NCBI GenBank assembly: GCA_938038815.1
Contig: CALHTF010000035.1
Location: forward strand, 1-64,000
From: an uncultured Acidimicrobiales bacterium
Lineage (GTDB): Bacteria; Actinomycetota; Acidimicrobiia; Acidimicrobiales; SHLQ01
Direction of reading: 5' to 3'
DNA length: 64,000 nt
Part shown: positions 34,042-42,257 of the stretch, piece after piece
Numbering within the stretch: the first letter of the stretch is position 1
Layout: each line of letters begins with the position of its first letter
The notes under the pieces: model-generated
What the model was told of the DNA's origin: nothing
What the model saw: the letters and a program-made list of their open reading frames with translations, nothing else
The model's database searches: none
Program-made: the position numbers and the translations under genes

Positions 34042-35514
34042 GTGCCCTCCCCCATTCACCCTCGCCTGTCGCTGTCGGTACGGGCCGTCGCGCTGCTGTG
34101 CGTTGCGATGTTGGTGGCCGTCGGCTGCAGCTCGACCGGCGTGACCGCCTTCGACACCACAACCACCACGACTACCCCCGGGTCGTCGCCTACTTCCGCA
34201 TCGCCGTCGAACCCCACGCCCGACCCCGAACCGGGCCAACCCGACCCGCCCGACATCGACGAGGCCCCGCCCGAATCGACCCCCGATTCCAACACCACCC
34301 TGCCTCCCCCGCCGCCTGGCGAAGAACCCCAAGACATCCCACCGGTCAACCCCAACGCAGGTGGCCGCATCGCCGTGATCGACAACCTCGGCAACCTGGT
34401 TCTGGTCGACCCCGACGGCACCAACCAGTTGGCCCTCACCGACTACAACGACAACCGGGTCAGCCAGCCGGCTTGGGCACCCGACGGACAATTCCTCGCC
34501 TGGACCGAAGTGGCCGAAAGCATCGACCTCGCCGTGGGCGCCGCCGATGGAAGTTTCACCACCGAAACCGCCACCCCCTTCCCGTCGTTCTACACCTCGT
34601 GGGCGCCCGACCAAGCCAACCTGGCGATCCTTGGTAACGACTCCGGCGGCGTGGGTGTCACCTTTGCCGAGTTCGACGGTCAGCAGGTCAACGCCAACAT
34701 CGCGGCGTTCGACTCGGCCACCCCGTACTTCTTCGACTGGACCGACGAACGCCAGATCGTCAGCCACGCGGGCGTTGACCTGCGAACCGTGTCGCTCGAC
34801 GTCGGCATATCGTCGTCGACCGAAATCGGCGATGCCTTCCAGGCGCCTGAAGCACTAGCCGACGGGTCGGTGCTCGTCGCCGAGCGAGGCGCCGGAAACA
34901 TCGTCACGCTGCGCCAACGCAACCTGGCGACCGGCGCCAGCACCGACCTGGTGCGGTACGAGTCGTTCGGCCTGTTTGTGGTGCACCCCAACGAAACCCG
35001 CATCGCCATCCACGTTGTCGGCGCCGACCAATTCGATCCGTCGAGCCCACCCACCACGACCGGCGGAGCACTTCGCCAGCCCGATGTGCCGACCCTCGAA
35101 CCCGGCGTGTGGATCTACGACATCGATACCGGTGCGGTGAGCAAAGCAGCATCCGCCGGAATCATCGCCATGTACTGGTCGCCGGTCGAGGAACGACTGC
35201 TGTTGCTCGAAGCCGAAGAAGACGGCCTCGTCTTCCAGGTGTGGTCGCCCAACGGCAGCACCCGCACCAACCCGTTTGTGCCTTCGACCCGGTTCTTCAC
35301 CGAGTACCTGCCGTTCTATGACCAGTTCGCCAAGAACACGTCGTTCTGGTCGCCCGAAGGATCGAGCTTTGTCTACGCCGCGCAACAGGGCGACCAAGAG
35401 CTGATCCTGGTGCACGACGCGGCCCGCAACGGCGCCTCGACCCCCATTGCGTTGGGCAGCATCGGCGTGTGGTCGCCCGAAGGTGGCGGAGGCGGCGCCG
35501 AGTCGGTCCTCTAG
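34042..35514 (+). CDS. Beta-propeller (TolB/WD40-like) lipoprotein
   Basis: A 490-residue lipoprotein. The signal peptide RAVALLCVAMLVAVGC ends in a lipobox (VAVGC), followed by a ~90-residue Thr/Pro/Asp linker. The propeller covers about 115-480, with TolB-like strands (GRIAVIDNLGNLVLVDPDGTN, PAWAPDGQFLAWTE, TSWAPDQANLAIL, SFWSPEGSSFVYAA). The GTG at 34042 is preferred because GGAG at 34030-34033 is 8 nt upstream; GTG 34036 is the alternative. The frame stays open into trpS on the other strand, but a start there is unlikely. The role is unknown; it is probably an outer-face binding scaffold. Confidence 0.8.
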   Translation: MPSPIHPRLSLSVRAVALLCVAMLVAVGCSSTGVTAFDTTTTTTTPGSSPTSASPSNPTPDPEPGQPDPPDIDEAPPESTPDSNTTLPPPPPGEEPQDIPPVNPNAGGRIAVIDNLGNLVLVDPDGTNQLALTDYNDNRVSQPAWAPDGQFLAWTEVAESIDLAVGAADGSFTTETATPFPSFYTSWAPDQANLAILGNDSGGVGVTFAEFDGQQVNANIAAFDSATPYFFDWTDERQIVSHAGVDLRTVSLDVGISSSTEIGDAFQAPEALADGSVLVAERGAGNIVTLRQRNLATGASTDLVRYESFGLFVVHPNETRIAIHVVGADQFDPSSPPTTTGGALRQPDVPTLEPGVWIYDIDTGAVSKAASAGIIAMYWSPVEERLLLLEAEEDGLVFQVWSPNGSTRTNPFVPSTRFFTEYLPFYDQFAKNTSFWSPEGSSFVYAAQQGDQELILVHDAARNGASTPIALGSIGVWSPEGGGGGAESVL

Positions 35515-35584
35515 GCTGAACTCTGCTCTAGCTTGTCCACCTGCTCCCCCTACTTTGGCCGCCCCAACGGCCGATAGGACACCA

Positions 35585-36568
35585 ATGTCTCTCCTCCCCA
35601 CCACCTTCGGCGATGCCGTGCGCGCCCGCCCCGCCCTCACCGCGGGTCTCGTGTTTATCTTTGCGGTGTCGTTCATCCTGCTCGGCGGTTCGCCCGCCGG
35701 CGCCCAAGACGCCAGCATCGCCGCCGACGCCGCCATCGAACTCAGCTGGCTCGACGCCATCATCTTGGGCTTGGTCGAAGGCATCACCGAATACCTGCCC
35801 GTCAGCTCGACCGGCCACCTTCTGGTCACCAACGATCTCCTCGGACTCGCCGACACCGAGGCCGCCGAAAAGGCGTCGGACACCTTCGCTATCTGCATCC
35901 AATCGGGCGCCATCCTCGCCGTGCTGTTCCTCTACTGGGAACGCATACGCCAGATGCTCGACGGCCTGCTCGGCAAAAGCGAAGAAGGCCGCAAGATCCT
36001 CATCGCCGTGCTCGTCGCCTTCATCCCGACCGTCATCATCGGCCTCACCCTCGACAGCCTGGTCGAAGATGCACTGTTCGGCATTGTGCCCATCGCCATC
36101 GCTTGGGTCATCGGCGGTTTGGTGATCCTCGCCCTGCAACGCTCGAACTGGTTCGACCAAACCACCGGCGAACTCGGCGACCTCACCGTGCGTAGCGCCC
36201 TCATCATCGGTTCGCTTCAGGCGATTGCCCTGTGGCCCGGCGTCAGCCGCTCGATGACCGTGATTATCGCCGGCGTGCTCATGGGCCTCAGCCTGCGGGC
36301 CGCCGTCGAGTTCAGCTTCCTCCTTGGCCTTTTGACCCTCACCGCCGCCACGGCTTTCGTTGGCCTCAAAGACGGCGCCGAGATGGTCGAAACCTTCGGC
36401 TGGGTCAACCCGCTCATCGGCTTGGTCGTCGCCTTCGTTTCGGCCGTCGCCGCCGTGAAGTGGATGGTCGACTGGCTCAACGAAAAAGGCTTCGAGATCT
36501 TTGGTTGGTATCGCCTCGCCATCGGTGTGCTGGCGTTCATCCTGCTCGGCGCAGGCGTGCTTGGTTAA
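35585..36568 (+). CDS. uppP: Undecaprenyl-diphosphate phosphatase with N-terminal signal-like extension
   Basis: A 327-residue membrane enzyme recycling the undecaprenyl carrier for cell-wall synthesis. Catalytic motifs are EGITEYLPVSSTGHL and PGVSRSMTVIIAG; eight or so membrane segments. Family members usually begin at the segment equivalent to ELSWLDAIILGLVEG, but here about 55 residues precede it, containing a hydrophobic stretch ending in SPAGAQD that looks like a cleavable signal peptide. The ATG at 35585 has no strong ribosome site. Its 3' end overlaps the IclR gene by 4 bp, tail to tail. Confidence 0.93.
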   Translation: MSLLPTTFGDAVRARPALTAGLVFIFAVSFILLGGSPAGAQDASIAADAAIELSWLDAIILGLVEGITEYLPVSSTGHLLVTNDLLGLADTEAAEKASDTFAICIQSGAILAVLFLYWERIRQMLDGLLGKSEEGRKILIAVLVAFIPTVIIGLTLDSLVEDALFGIVPIAIAWVIGGLVILALQRSNWFDQTTGELGDLTVRSALIIGSLQAIALWPGVSRSMTVIIAGVLMGLSLRAAVEFSFLLGLLTLTAATAFVGLKDGAEMVETFGWVNPLIGLVVAFVSAVAAVKWMVDWLNEKGFEIFGWYRLAIGVLAFILLGAGVLG

Positions 36569-37326
36569 CTCGGTTTGTAACCGAGGCTGGCCGAGATCTG
36601 TTCGGCCCGCTCCACAACCTGACCAGCCACCCACGACTCCTGGCCCTTCACGGGGAACCGGTACGAGGGTCCGTGACAGTGCAGCGCACCGATGACTTCG
36701 CCCGACATCGCCCGGATCGGCGCGGCCACCGACGACAACCCCTCGGCCAGCTCGTCAATGGTCCAGGCGTAGTCGTCTTGTTGGGCTTGGCGAATCCGCT
36801 TCAGGAGCGCGATCGGGTTGGTCTCGGTTTTGGGGGTGAACTGGTCGAGTCGCCGGTCGAGAAACGACTCGAGCGCATCGTCGGTCCAGCCCGCGAGAAA
36901 GATGAGCCCCGAACTCACGACGTGCATCGGAATGCTTTCACCGGTCCAGTCGCGGACCTGCACCTCGTTGGGGCCGTCGACCTGGCTGATGTACTGCACG
37001 TCGTAGCCCACCTCGATCGACAGGCCAACCGCCTCGCCCAACTGTTCGACCAAGTCGACCAAGTGGGTCTGAGCCACCGCGGTGATGTTGCGCGACGGGT
37101 TGACGTTGGCGGCCATGGTTAACACGCTTGCCCCGATGCGAAACTGGCCAGCCTCGATCCGTTCGACCGCCCCCAGGCTCTCGAGCGTCGACAGGATGCG
37201 GGCCACGGTGCTGGTCGGCAGGGCGAGCTGGCGCGACAAGTCGGAGATGCCAGCGGGGCGGCGCGAGATGGTCTGCATGATGGCAAAGGCTCGATCGATG
37301 CTTTGCACGCTGCCGGATTTGCTCAT
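36565..37326 (-). CDS. IclR-family transcriptional regulator
   Basis: A 253-residue regulator. The N-terminal winged HTH (about 5-65: SIDRAFAIMQTISRRPAGISDLSRQLALPTSTVARILSTLES) precedes the IclR effector domain (about 80-250: VGYDVQYISQVDGP, PMHVVSSGLIFLAG, SVAAPIRAMSGEVIGAL). It is divergent from the corrinoid demethylation operon across 186 bp, and a 21-bp inverted repeat lies in that spacer. The same repeat type precedes fhs/betA at 56.3 kb, so this protein is the best candidate for the regulator of both loci, with a betaine-related effector (inference). Confidence 0.9.
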   Translation of the reverse strand: MSKSGSVQSIDRAFAIMQTISRRPAGISDLSRQLALPTSTVARILSTLESLGAVERIEAGQFRIGASVLTMAANVNPSRNITAVAQTHLVDLVEQLGEAVGLSIEVGYDVQYISQVDGPNEVQVRDWTGESIPMHVVSSGLIFLAGWTDDALESFLDRRLDQFTPKTETNPIALLKRIRQAQQDDYAWTIDELAEGLSSVAAPIRAMSGEVIGALHCHGPSYRFPVKGQESWVAGQVVERAEQISASLGYKPS

Positions 37327-37452
37327 TTTTTTCCGCCCCTAGATGTCCGAATAACACTGTTTACCTGGGCTCAACAGCGGTTCTTGCCAACCGCTCGCAA
37401 ACGATGTTGGACAGCCGATAAGAGTTACTAGTACGTTGAGCCTCGGCGGTCT

Positions 37453-37482
37453 TTGCCACCATACAGTCATTTCCCACAATAT
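37453..37482 (+). promoter_or_regulatory. Candidate promoter of the corrinoid demethylation operon
   Basis: TTGCCA (37453-37458) and CAATAT (37477-37482) are spaced by 18 nt. The -10 element lies inside the inverted repeat at 37469-37489, so a bound regulator would block it. A leader of ~25 nt with GGAG (37501-37504) then precedes the ATG. Confidence 0.4.
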
Positions 37483-37489
37483 GGGAAAT
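37469..37489. promoter_or_regulatory. Inverted-repeat operator, site 1 (probable IclR site)
   Basis: ATTTCCCA (37469-37476) and TGGGAAAT (37482-37489) are perfect 8-bp arms around CAATA. The core TTCCC-N7-GGGAA shares 14 of 17 bases with the site at 56328-56344. It resembles the TGGAAAT/ATTTCCA half sites known for E. coli IclR. Confidence 0.7.
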
Positions 37490-37512
37490 TTCGAAACAAC
37501 GGAGTTTCCAGA

Positions 37513-38235
37513 ATGAGCGATGCCCCAACCGAAGACGCTGAAGGACACGACGATGAGGAGATCATCCTCGCCGATCTGTCCGACGAAGATCTCACCGCCC
37601 AGATGCACGACGATCTGTACGACGGCCTCAAGGACGAAATCCACGAGGGCACCGAGATTCTGCTTTCGCGTGGCTGGAGCGCCGACAAGGTGCTCAACGA
37701 TGCGTTGGTCGAAGGCATGCGCATCGTCGGTATCGACTTCCGAGACGGCATCCTCTTCGTACCCGAGGTGCTGCTAGCGGCCAACGCCATGAAGGCCGGT
37801 ATGGCCATCTTGCGTCCGCTCCTTGCCGAGACTGGCGCCGAGCCAATCGGCTCGGTGGTCATCGGAACCGTCAAGGGCGACATCCACGACATTGGCAAGA
37901 ACCTGGTGGCCATGATGCTCGAAGGTGCGGGCTTTGAAGTGACCGACCTCGGCATCAACACCGACGTCGACGAATTCCTCGAAGCGCTCGAAACCCACAA
38001 GCCCGACATCTTGGGCATGTCGGCGCTGCTCACCACCACCATGCCGTACATGAAGGTGGTCATCGAAACCTTGGTCGAGAAGGGACTGCGCGACGACTAC
38101 ATCGTGCTCGTTGGTGGCGCCCCGCTCAACGAAGAGTTCGGCGACGCTATCGGCGCCGACGCCTACTGCCGCGACGCAGCGGTTGCCGCCGAGACGGCCA
38201 AGGCACTCATCGCCGAACGCCGCGCCGCCGCCTAG
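37513..38235 (+). CDS. Cobalamin-binding corrinoid protein (MttC/MtbC family)
   Basis: A 240-residue methyl carrier. The N-terminal helical cap domain (about 30-110) is followed by the B12 domain with D123-x-H125-x-x-G128 in GTVKGDIHDIGKN, where His125 is the lower cobalt ligand. GMSALLTTTMPYMK and VLVGGAPLNEEF are the other B12-contact loops. It accepts a methyl group from the MttB-family enzyme and hands it to the methyl-THF methyltransferase encoded in the same operon. The first 46 residues are extremely acidic (18 Asp/Glu, one Lys), an extension before the usual cap. GGAG at 37501 precedes the ATG. It is the first gene of the operon. Confidence 0.95.
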   Translation: MSDAPTEDAEGHDDEEIILADLSDEDLTAQMHDDLYDGLKDEIHEGTEILLSRGWSADKVLNDALVEGMRIVGIDFRDGILFVPEVLLAANAMKAGMAILRPLLAETGAEPIGSVVIGTVKGDIHDIGKNLVAMMLEGAGFEVTDLGINTDVDEFLEALETHKPDILGMSALLTTTMPYMKVVIETLVEKGLRDDYIVLVGGAPLNEEFGDAIGADAYCRDAAVAAETAKALIAERRAAA

Positions 38236-38265
38236 CCAGCTACGCCGATCCGTTTCCATCCGGCG

Positions 38266-38919
38266 ATGTCGACCATCGAGCCAACCGAAGACCTTCCGAG
38301 AGTCTTGGTTATCGCCTGTGGCGCGCTCGCTCGCGAACTCGGCGACATCATCGAGCACAGCCGCCTCGACCATGTCGACCTTGAGTGCCTTCCGGCCAAG
38401 CTGCACAACACGCCAAAACTCATCACCGACGCGGTGCGCGAACGGATCGAGCGGGCCCGTCCGACCTATGACAACATCGTCGTCGGGTACGCCGACTGTG
38501 GCACCGGTGGGCACCTCGACACGTTGTGCGAGGAAGAGAACGTGACCCGCCTCCCCGGCGCACACTGCTATGAGTTCTTTGCCGGCACCGAGCGGTTTGC
38601 CGCCGAACACGAATCCGAACTCGGCACATTCTATCTCACCGACTATCTGTGTCGGCACTTCGAACGGCTGGTCTGGGAGGGGTTTGGTATCGCCAAGCAT
38701 CCCGAACTGGCCGACATGTACTTCGCTAACTACACCCGGGTCCTCTACCTCACCCAGGTCGAAGACCCCGAGCTCGATGCGCTCGCGGCCCAACACGCCG
38801 AACGGCTCGGCTTGCGACTCGAAATTCTGCGCACCGGATACGGCGACCTGCAACCTCAGTTGGTGCAACTCACGAACTCACCGACCTCACGACCGAAACC
38901 CTTGGGAGCACATTCATGA
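38266..38919 (+). CDS. DUF1638 protein
   Basis: A 217-residue soluble protein of the DUF1638 family. Recognisable stretches are VLVIACGALARELGDII, LHNTPKLITDAV, NIVVGYADCGTGGHLD and CYEFFAG. Three conserved-looking Cys (IACGA, YADCGTG, PGAHCYEFF) could bind metal or cobalamin species; this is inference. The family is regularly found next to corrinoid methyltransferase genes, but its reaction is not established. It lies 30 bp after the corrinoid protein gene, and its stop overlaps the next start by 4 bp (ATGA). Confidence 0.85.
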   Translation: MSTIEPTEDLPRVLVIACGALARELGDIIEHSRLDHVDLECLPAKLHNTPKLITDAVRERIERARPTYDNIVVGYADCGTGGHLDTLCEEENVTRLPGAHCYEFFAGTERFAAEHESELGTFYLTDYLCRHFERLVWEGFGIAKHPELADMYFANYTRVLYLTQVEDPELDALAAQHAERLGLRLEILRTGYGDLQPQLVQLTNSPTSRPKPLGAHS

Positions 38920-39305
38920 CCGGCAGAAGACGCCGCCGCGGCGGCGCAGAGGGAATCGTTGTCATCTCGTGGCGCGATATTCCTGCCCAGGTAACCGGCG
39001 ACGCCGCCGGCGAGAAGGTCACCCACCTCATGCACGCCCGGTTCCAGCACGCAATCGACCGAGCCGCCATGGTGGCCGATCTCACCGACACCAACAGCTA
39101 TGTGCAGGAATGGAAGCGCACCGTGCTACCCCTCGAAGGCGACGCCGCCGAAGCGGTAGCCGCCGAAGGCGAACGACTCGAGGAAGATTTCGACCGCGAC
39201 AAACTCGAAGCGTTTGTCGCCAACGGAGGGCTCGACCCCGTCGAGCACCCCGACGCATACGCAGGAAAAGAACGACCACCAGAAAGTGAAGCACCCGATG
39301 CCTGA
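38916..39305 (+). CDS. Virulence-factor-domain (PF13769-like) small protein with Arg-rich N-terminus
   Basis: A 129-residue protein. After the basic MTGRRRRRGG N-terminus comes the domain IVVISWRDIPAQVTG through HLMHARFQHAIDRAAM and EWKRTVLPLEGD, a family annotated as virulence factor and seen beside MttB-type genes; its role is unknown. The C-terminus is acidic and Pro-rich. The start overlaps the DUF1638 stop by 4 bp and the end overlaps the next start by 8 bp, so expression is translationally coupled on both sides. Confidence 0.8.
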   Translation: MTGRRRRRGGAEGIVVISWRDIPAQVTGDAAGEKVTHLMHARFQHAIDRAAMVADLTDTNSYVQEWKRTVLPLEGDAAEAVAAEGERLEEDFDRDKLEAFVANGGLDPVEHPDAYAGKERPPESEAPDA

Positions 39306-40206
39306 CACAGTGATCAGCTCCGCAACCAAAGAAGTAGTCATCGGCGCAGGTCGCCCGTTCGTCATGATTGGCGAACGCATCAACCCCACCGGCCGAAAGC
39401 TGCTCGCCGCCGAAATGAAGGAAGGCGACTTCAGCCGGGTCGAGGCCGACGCCATCGCCCAGGTAGCCGCCGGCGCCCAGATGCTCGACGTCAACGCCGG
39501 TATTCCTCTGGCCGACGAACCAGCACTGCTCGCCAAGGCCATCACCTTGGTGCAGAGCGTTACCGACGTGCCGCTGTCGATCGACTCGTCGATCGTCGAA
39601 GCCCTCGAAGCGGGCATTGCGGCCTACGACGGCAAGCCGCTGGTCAACTCGGTCACCGGCGAAGAAGAACAGATGGAACGAGTCCTGCCGCTGGTCGCCA
39701 AAGCAGGCGCCGCGGTGGTTGCCATCTCCAACGACGAAACCGGCATCTCCGAAGACCCCGATGTTCGCTACGAGGTCGCCAAGAAGATCGTCAACCGGGC
39801 CGCCGACTACGGCATCCCGAAAGAAGACATCGTGGTCGACCCGCTGGTGATGCCGATCGGTGCCATGGGTACCGCTGGCCAACAGGTCTTTGCGCTGCTG
39901 CGTCGTCTGCACGGCGAACTCGGGGTCAACACCACCTGTGGTGCGTCGAACGTGAGCTTTGGGTTGCCCGCCCGCAACCACATCACCGGCACGTTCTTGT
40001 CGATGGCCATCGCCAACGGCATGACCTCGGCCATCATGAGCCCGCTCCACGAAGAGGTGCTCACCGCCGTGAAGGCCGCCGATGTGCTGGCCGGCAACGA
40101 CGAAAACTGCGCCGCCTGGATCGCCGCCAAGCGCGACCCCGAAGCAGGCGGAGGCGCTGGCGGCGCTCGCCGTCGGGCCGGCGGCCGCCGCCGTCGTACC
40201 GAGTAG
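39298..40206 (+). CDS. Methyltetrahydrofolate:corrinoid methyltransferase (MtgA/AcsE-like)
   Basis: A 302-residue TIM-barrel enzyme of the pterin-binding family. FVMIGERINPTGRK, MLDVNAGIP, PLSIDSSIVEALEAG, LVNSVTGEEEQ and VDPLVMPIGA are its folate-binding signatures, and NTTCGASNVSFGLPARN is typical of MtgA/AcsE proteins. Here it would move methyl from the corrinoid protein to THF, forming methyl-THF. The ATG at 39298 overlaps the previous gene by 8 bp; an upstream in-frame ATG at 39214 would overlap it by 92 bp. The last ~20 residues are a Gly/Arg tail (GGARRRAGGRRRR) that I do not recall from the family. Confidence 0.93.
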   Translation: MPDTVISSATKEVVIGAGRPFVMIGERINPTGRKLLAAEMKEGDFSRVEADAIAQVAAGAQMLDVNAGIPLADEPALLAKAITLVQSVTDVPLSIDSSIVEALEAGIAAYDGKPLVNSVTGEEEQMERVLPLVAKAGAAVVAISNDETGISEDPDVRYEVAKKIVNRAADYGIPKEDIVVDPLVMPIGAMGTAGQQVFALLRRLHGELGVNTTCGASNVSFGLPARNHITGTFLSMAIANGMTSAIMSPLHEEVLTAVKAADVLAGNDENCAAWIAAKRDPEAGGGAGGARRRAGGRRRRTE

Positions 40207-40223
40207 CCGGTACCCACGCACCG

Positions 40224-42257
40224 ATGTCTGCATCCGAAGTACACGTTGTCTTTACGCCCTCTGGCCGCCAGGGAACTATCCCGGCGGGCAGCTCGGCGCT
40301 CGACGCGGCGCGTGTACTCGGCGTCGACCTCGACACTGTCTGTGGCGGCCGAGGCATCTGCGGTCGCTGCCAAGTGGTTCCGTCGTTCGGCGAGTTCGCC
40401 AAACACGGCATCACCTCCGAGCCGGGTGCGGTTTCTGACGTAGGCCCAACCGAACGCGACTACGGCGGTAAACGCCCGGTGGGCGAAGGCCACCGCCTCG
40501 GTTGCCAGATGGCCATCACGGGCGATGTAGTGCTCGACGTACCACCCGAAAGCCAGGTTCACCGCCAGGTCGTACGCAAGCGGGTCGAAGTGCCCGACAT
40601 CGATATCGACCCCGTCGTGCGGCTGTATTTCGTGTCGGTCCCCGAACCCGAACTCGACGACCCGCAGGGCGAACTCGGGCGCCTCATCACCGCATTGCAG
40701 ACCGAGTGGGAGTTGGGCGAGCTCCACGCTGGGCTCGGCGCCATCGGCCAGATCCAGCGGGCGCTATTGGCCTCTCGCGACGTCACCGTGGCGGTGCGCG
40801 ACGGCGACGAGATCGTGGCCATCTGGACCGACTTCACCGACGAAGTTTTCGGTGTAGCCATCGACGTCGGCTCCACCACCATCGCCGGGCACCTGATCGA
40901 GCTTTCGTCGGGGGACGTGCGTTCGTCGAGCGGTGTGATGAACCCCCAGATCCGCTTCGGCGAAGACCTGATGAGTCGGGTCTCGTACGTGATGATGAAC
41001 CCCGAAGGTGCCGACGACCTCACCTCCTCGGTGCGCCAAGCCTTGGCCGAGCTGGTTGGCGAACTGGCGACCGAAGCCGAGGTCGATCCCGATCGCCTGC
41101 TCGAACTCACGATCGTCGGCAACCCGGTGATGCATCACCTGCTCCTCGGCCTGGACTCGGTACCACTTGGCGGCGCACCGTTTGCCTTGGCCACCGACCA
41201 AGCTCTCGAGGTGGCCGCCGCCGAGCTCGGCATCGCCGCCAACTCGTCGGCCCGGGTGTACGTATTGCCGTGCATCGCTGGCCATGTCGGCGCCGACACC
41301 GCGGCCGCGATCTTGTCCGAACGTTCGCACGAGGCCGAGGGCATCCAGCTCATGGTCGATGTCGGCACCAACGCCGAGATCGTTTTGGGCGGATCCAGCC
41401 GGTTGCTCGCCGCATCGAGCCCCACCGGCCCAGCGTTTGAAGGGGCCCAAATCTCGGCCGGTCAACGGGCCACCGCCGGGGCGATCGAACGAGTCCGCAT
41501 CGACCGCGACACTCTCGAACCCAAGTTTCGGATCATCGGCTCGGAACTCTGGAGCGACGATCCCGGCTTCGCCGAAGACACCAAGAAGCTCACGGTCACC
41601 GGTATCTGCGGCTCGGGCATCATCGAGGTCGTGGCCGAGATGTTCCTGTCGGGCATCATCAGCACCGACGGGGTGATCGACGGATCGCTCGCCGAGAAGT
41701 CGAGCCGCATCGTGGCCGACGACCGGACCTTTTCTTACCTGCTGCACGACAGCGTGGGCGACGAACCACAACTGTTCATCACCCAGAACGATGTGCGGGC
41801 GATCCAGCTCGCCAAGGCAGCGCTTTACGCCGGCATCCAACTACTGCTCGATCACCTCGGCGTTACCGAGGTCGATGCGGTGCGGTTGGCGGGTGCGTTC
41901 GGCAGCCATATCGACCCGACCTATGCGGTCGCCTTGGGCCTGGTGCCCGACTGCGCGATCGACAAGGTCACCTCGGCGGGGAACGCGGCGGGAACTGGCG
42001 CAGTCATTGCACTGTTGTCGGGCGAAGCTCGACGCGAAATAGAAGCGGTGGTCGACCGGGTCGAGAAAATCGAAACGGCCACCGAACCCAAGTTCCAAGA
42101 TCACTTTGTTGAGGCGATGGCGTTCCCTCACAAGACCGCTGAGTACCCGCACTTGTCGCAGGTGCTCACGTTGCCACCCCGCACCGCAGCCACTGCGGCA
42201 TCCGGGGCAGCCGGACGCCGTCGCCGCCGCAAGCGACCAACCCCTGGAGAATCATGA
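40224..42257 (+). CDS. Corrinoid reductive activator: ferredoxin plus ASKHA (DUF4445/RACo-like) domains
   Basis: A 677-residue ATP-dependent reactivator that reduces cob(II)alamin back to cob(I)alamin. The N-terminal plant-type [2Fe-2S] domain has C40-x5-C46-x2-C49 and C94. The ASKHA nucleotide fold starts with VAIDVGSTTIAGHLIEL (about 212-228) and contains MVDVGTNAEIVLGG and ICGSGIIEVVAEM, as in RACo/RamA; the C-terminal part has AGAFGSHIDP. With a single [2Fe-2S] domain it resembles RACo more than archaeal RamA (two 4Fe-4S clusters). The C-terminus ends in GRRRRRKR. Its stop overlaps the MttB-family start by 4 bp. Confidence 0.93.
   Translation: MSASEVHVVFTPSGRQGTIPAGSSALDAARVLGVDLDTVCGGRGICGRCQVVPSFGEFAKHGITSEPGAVSDVGPTERDYGGKRPVGEGHRLGCQMAITGDVVLDVPPESQVHRQVVRKRVEVPDIDIDPVVRLYFVSVPEPELDDPQGELGRLITALQTEWELGELHAGLGAIGQIQRALLASRDVTVAVRDGDEIVAIWTDFTDEVFGVAIDVGSTTIAGHLIELSSGDVRSSSGVMNPQIRFGEDLMSRVSYVMMNPEGADDLTSSVRQALAELVGELATEAEVDPDRLLELTIVGNPVMHHLLLGLDSVPLGGAPFALATDQALEVAAAELGIAANSSARVYVLPCIAGHVGADTAAAILSERSHEAEGIQLMVDVGTNAEIVLGGSSRLLAASSPTGPAFEGAQISAGQRATAGAIERVRIDRDTLEPKFRIIGSELWSDDPGFAEDTKKLTVTGICGSGIIEVVAEMFLSGIISTDGVIDGSLAEKSSRIVADDRTFSYLLHDSVGDEPQLFITQNDVRAIQLAKAALYAGIQLLLDHLGVTEVDAVRLAGAFGSHIDPTYAVALGLVPDCAIDKVTSAGNAAGTGAVIALLSGEARREIEAVVDRVEKIETATEPKFQDHFVEAMAFPHKTAEYPHLSQVLTLPPRTAATAASGAAGRRRRRKRPTPGES

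Noticed and set aside
37327-37512. Cobalamin riboswitch upstream of the corrinoid operon
   Set aside because: The 186-bp spacer shows no B12-box-like conserved segment that I can recognise; only the inverted repeat and a promoter stand out.
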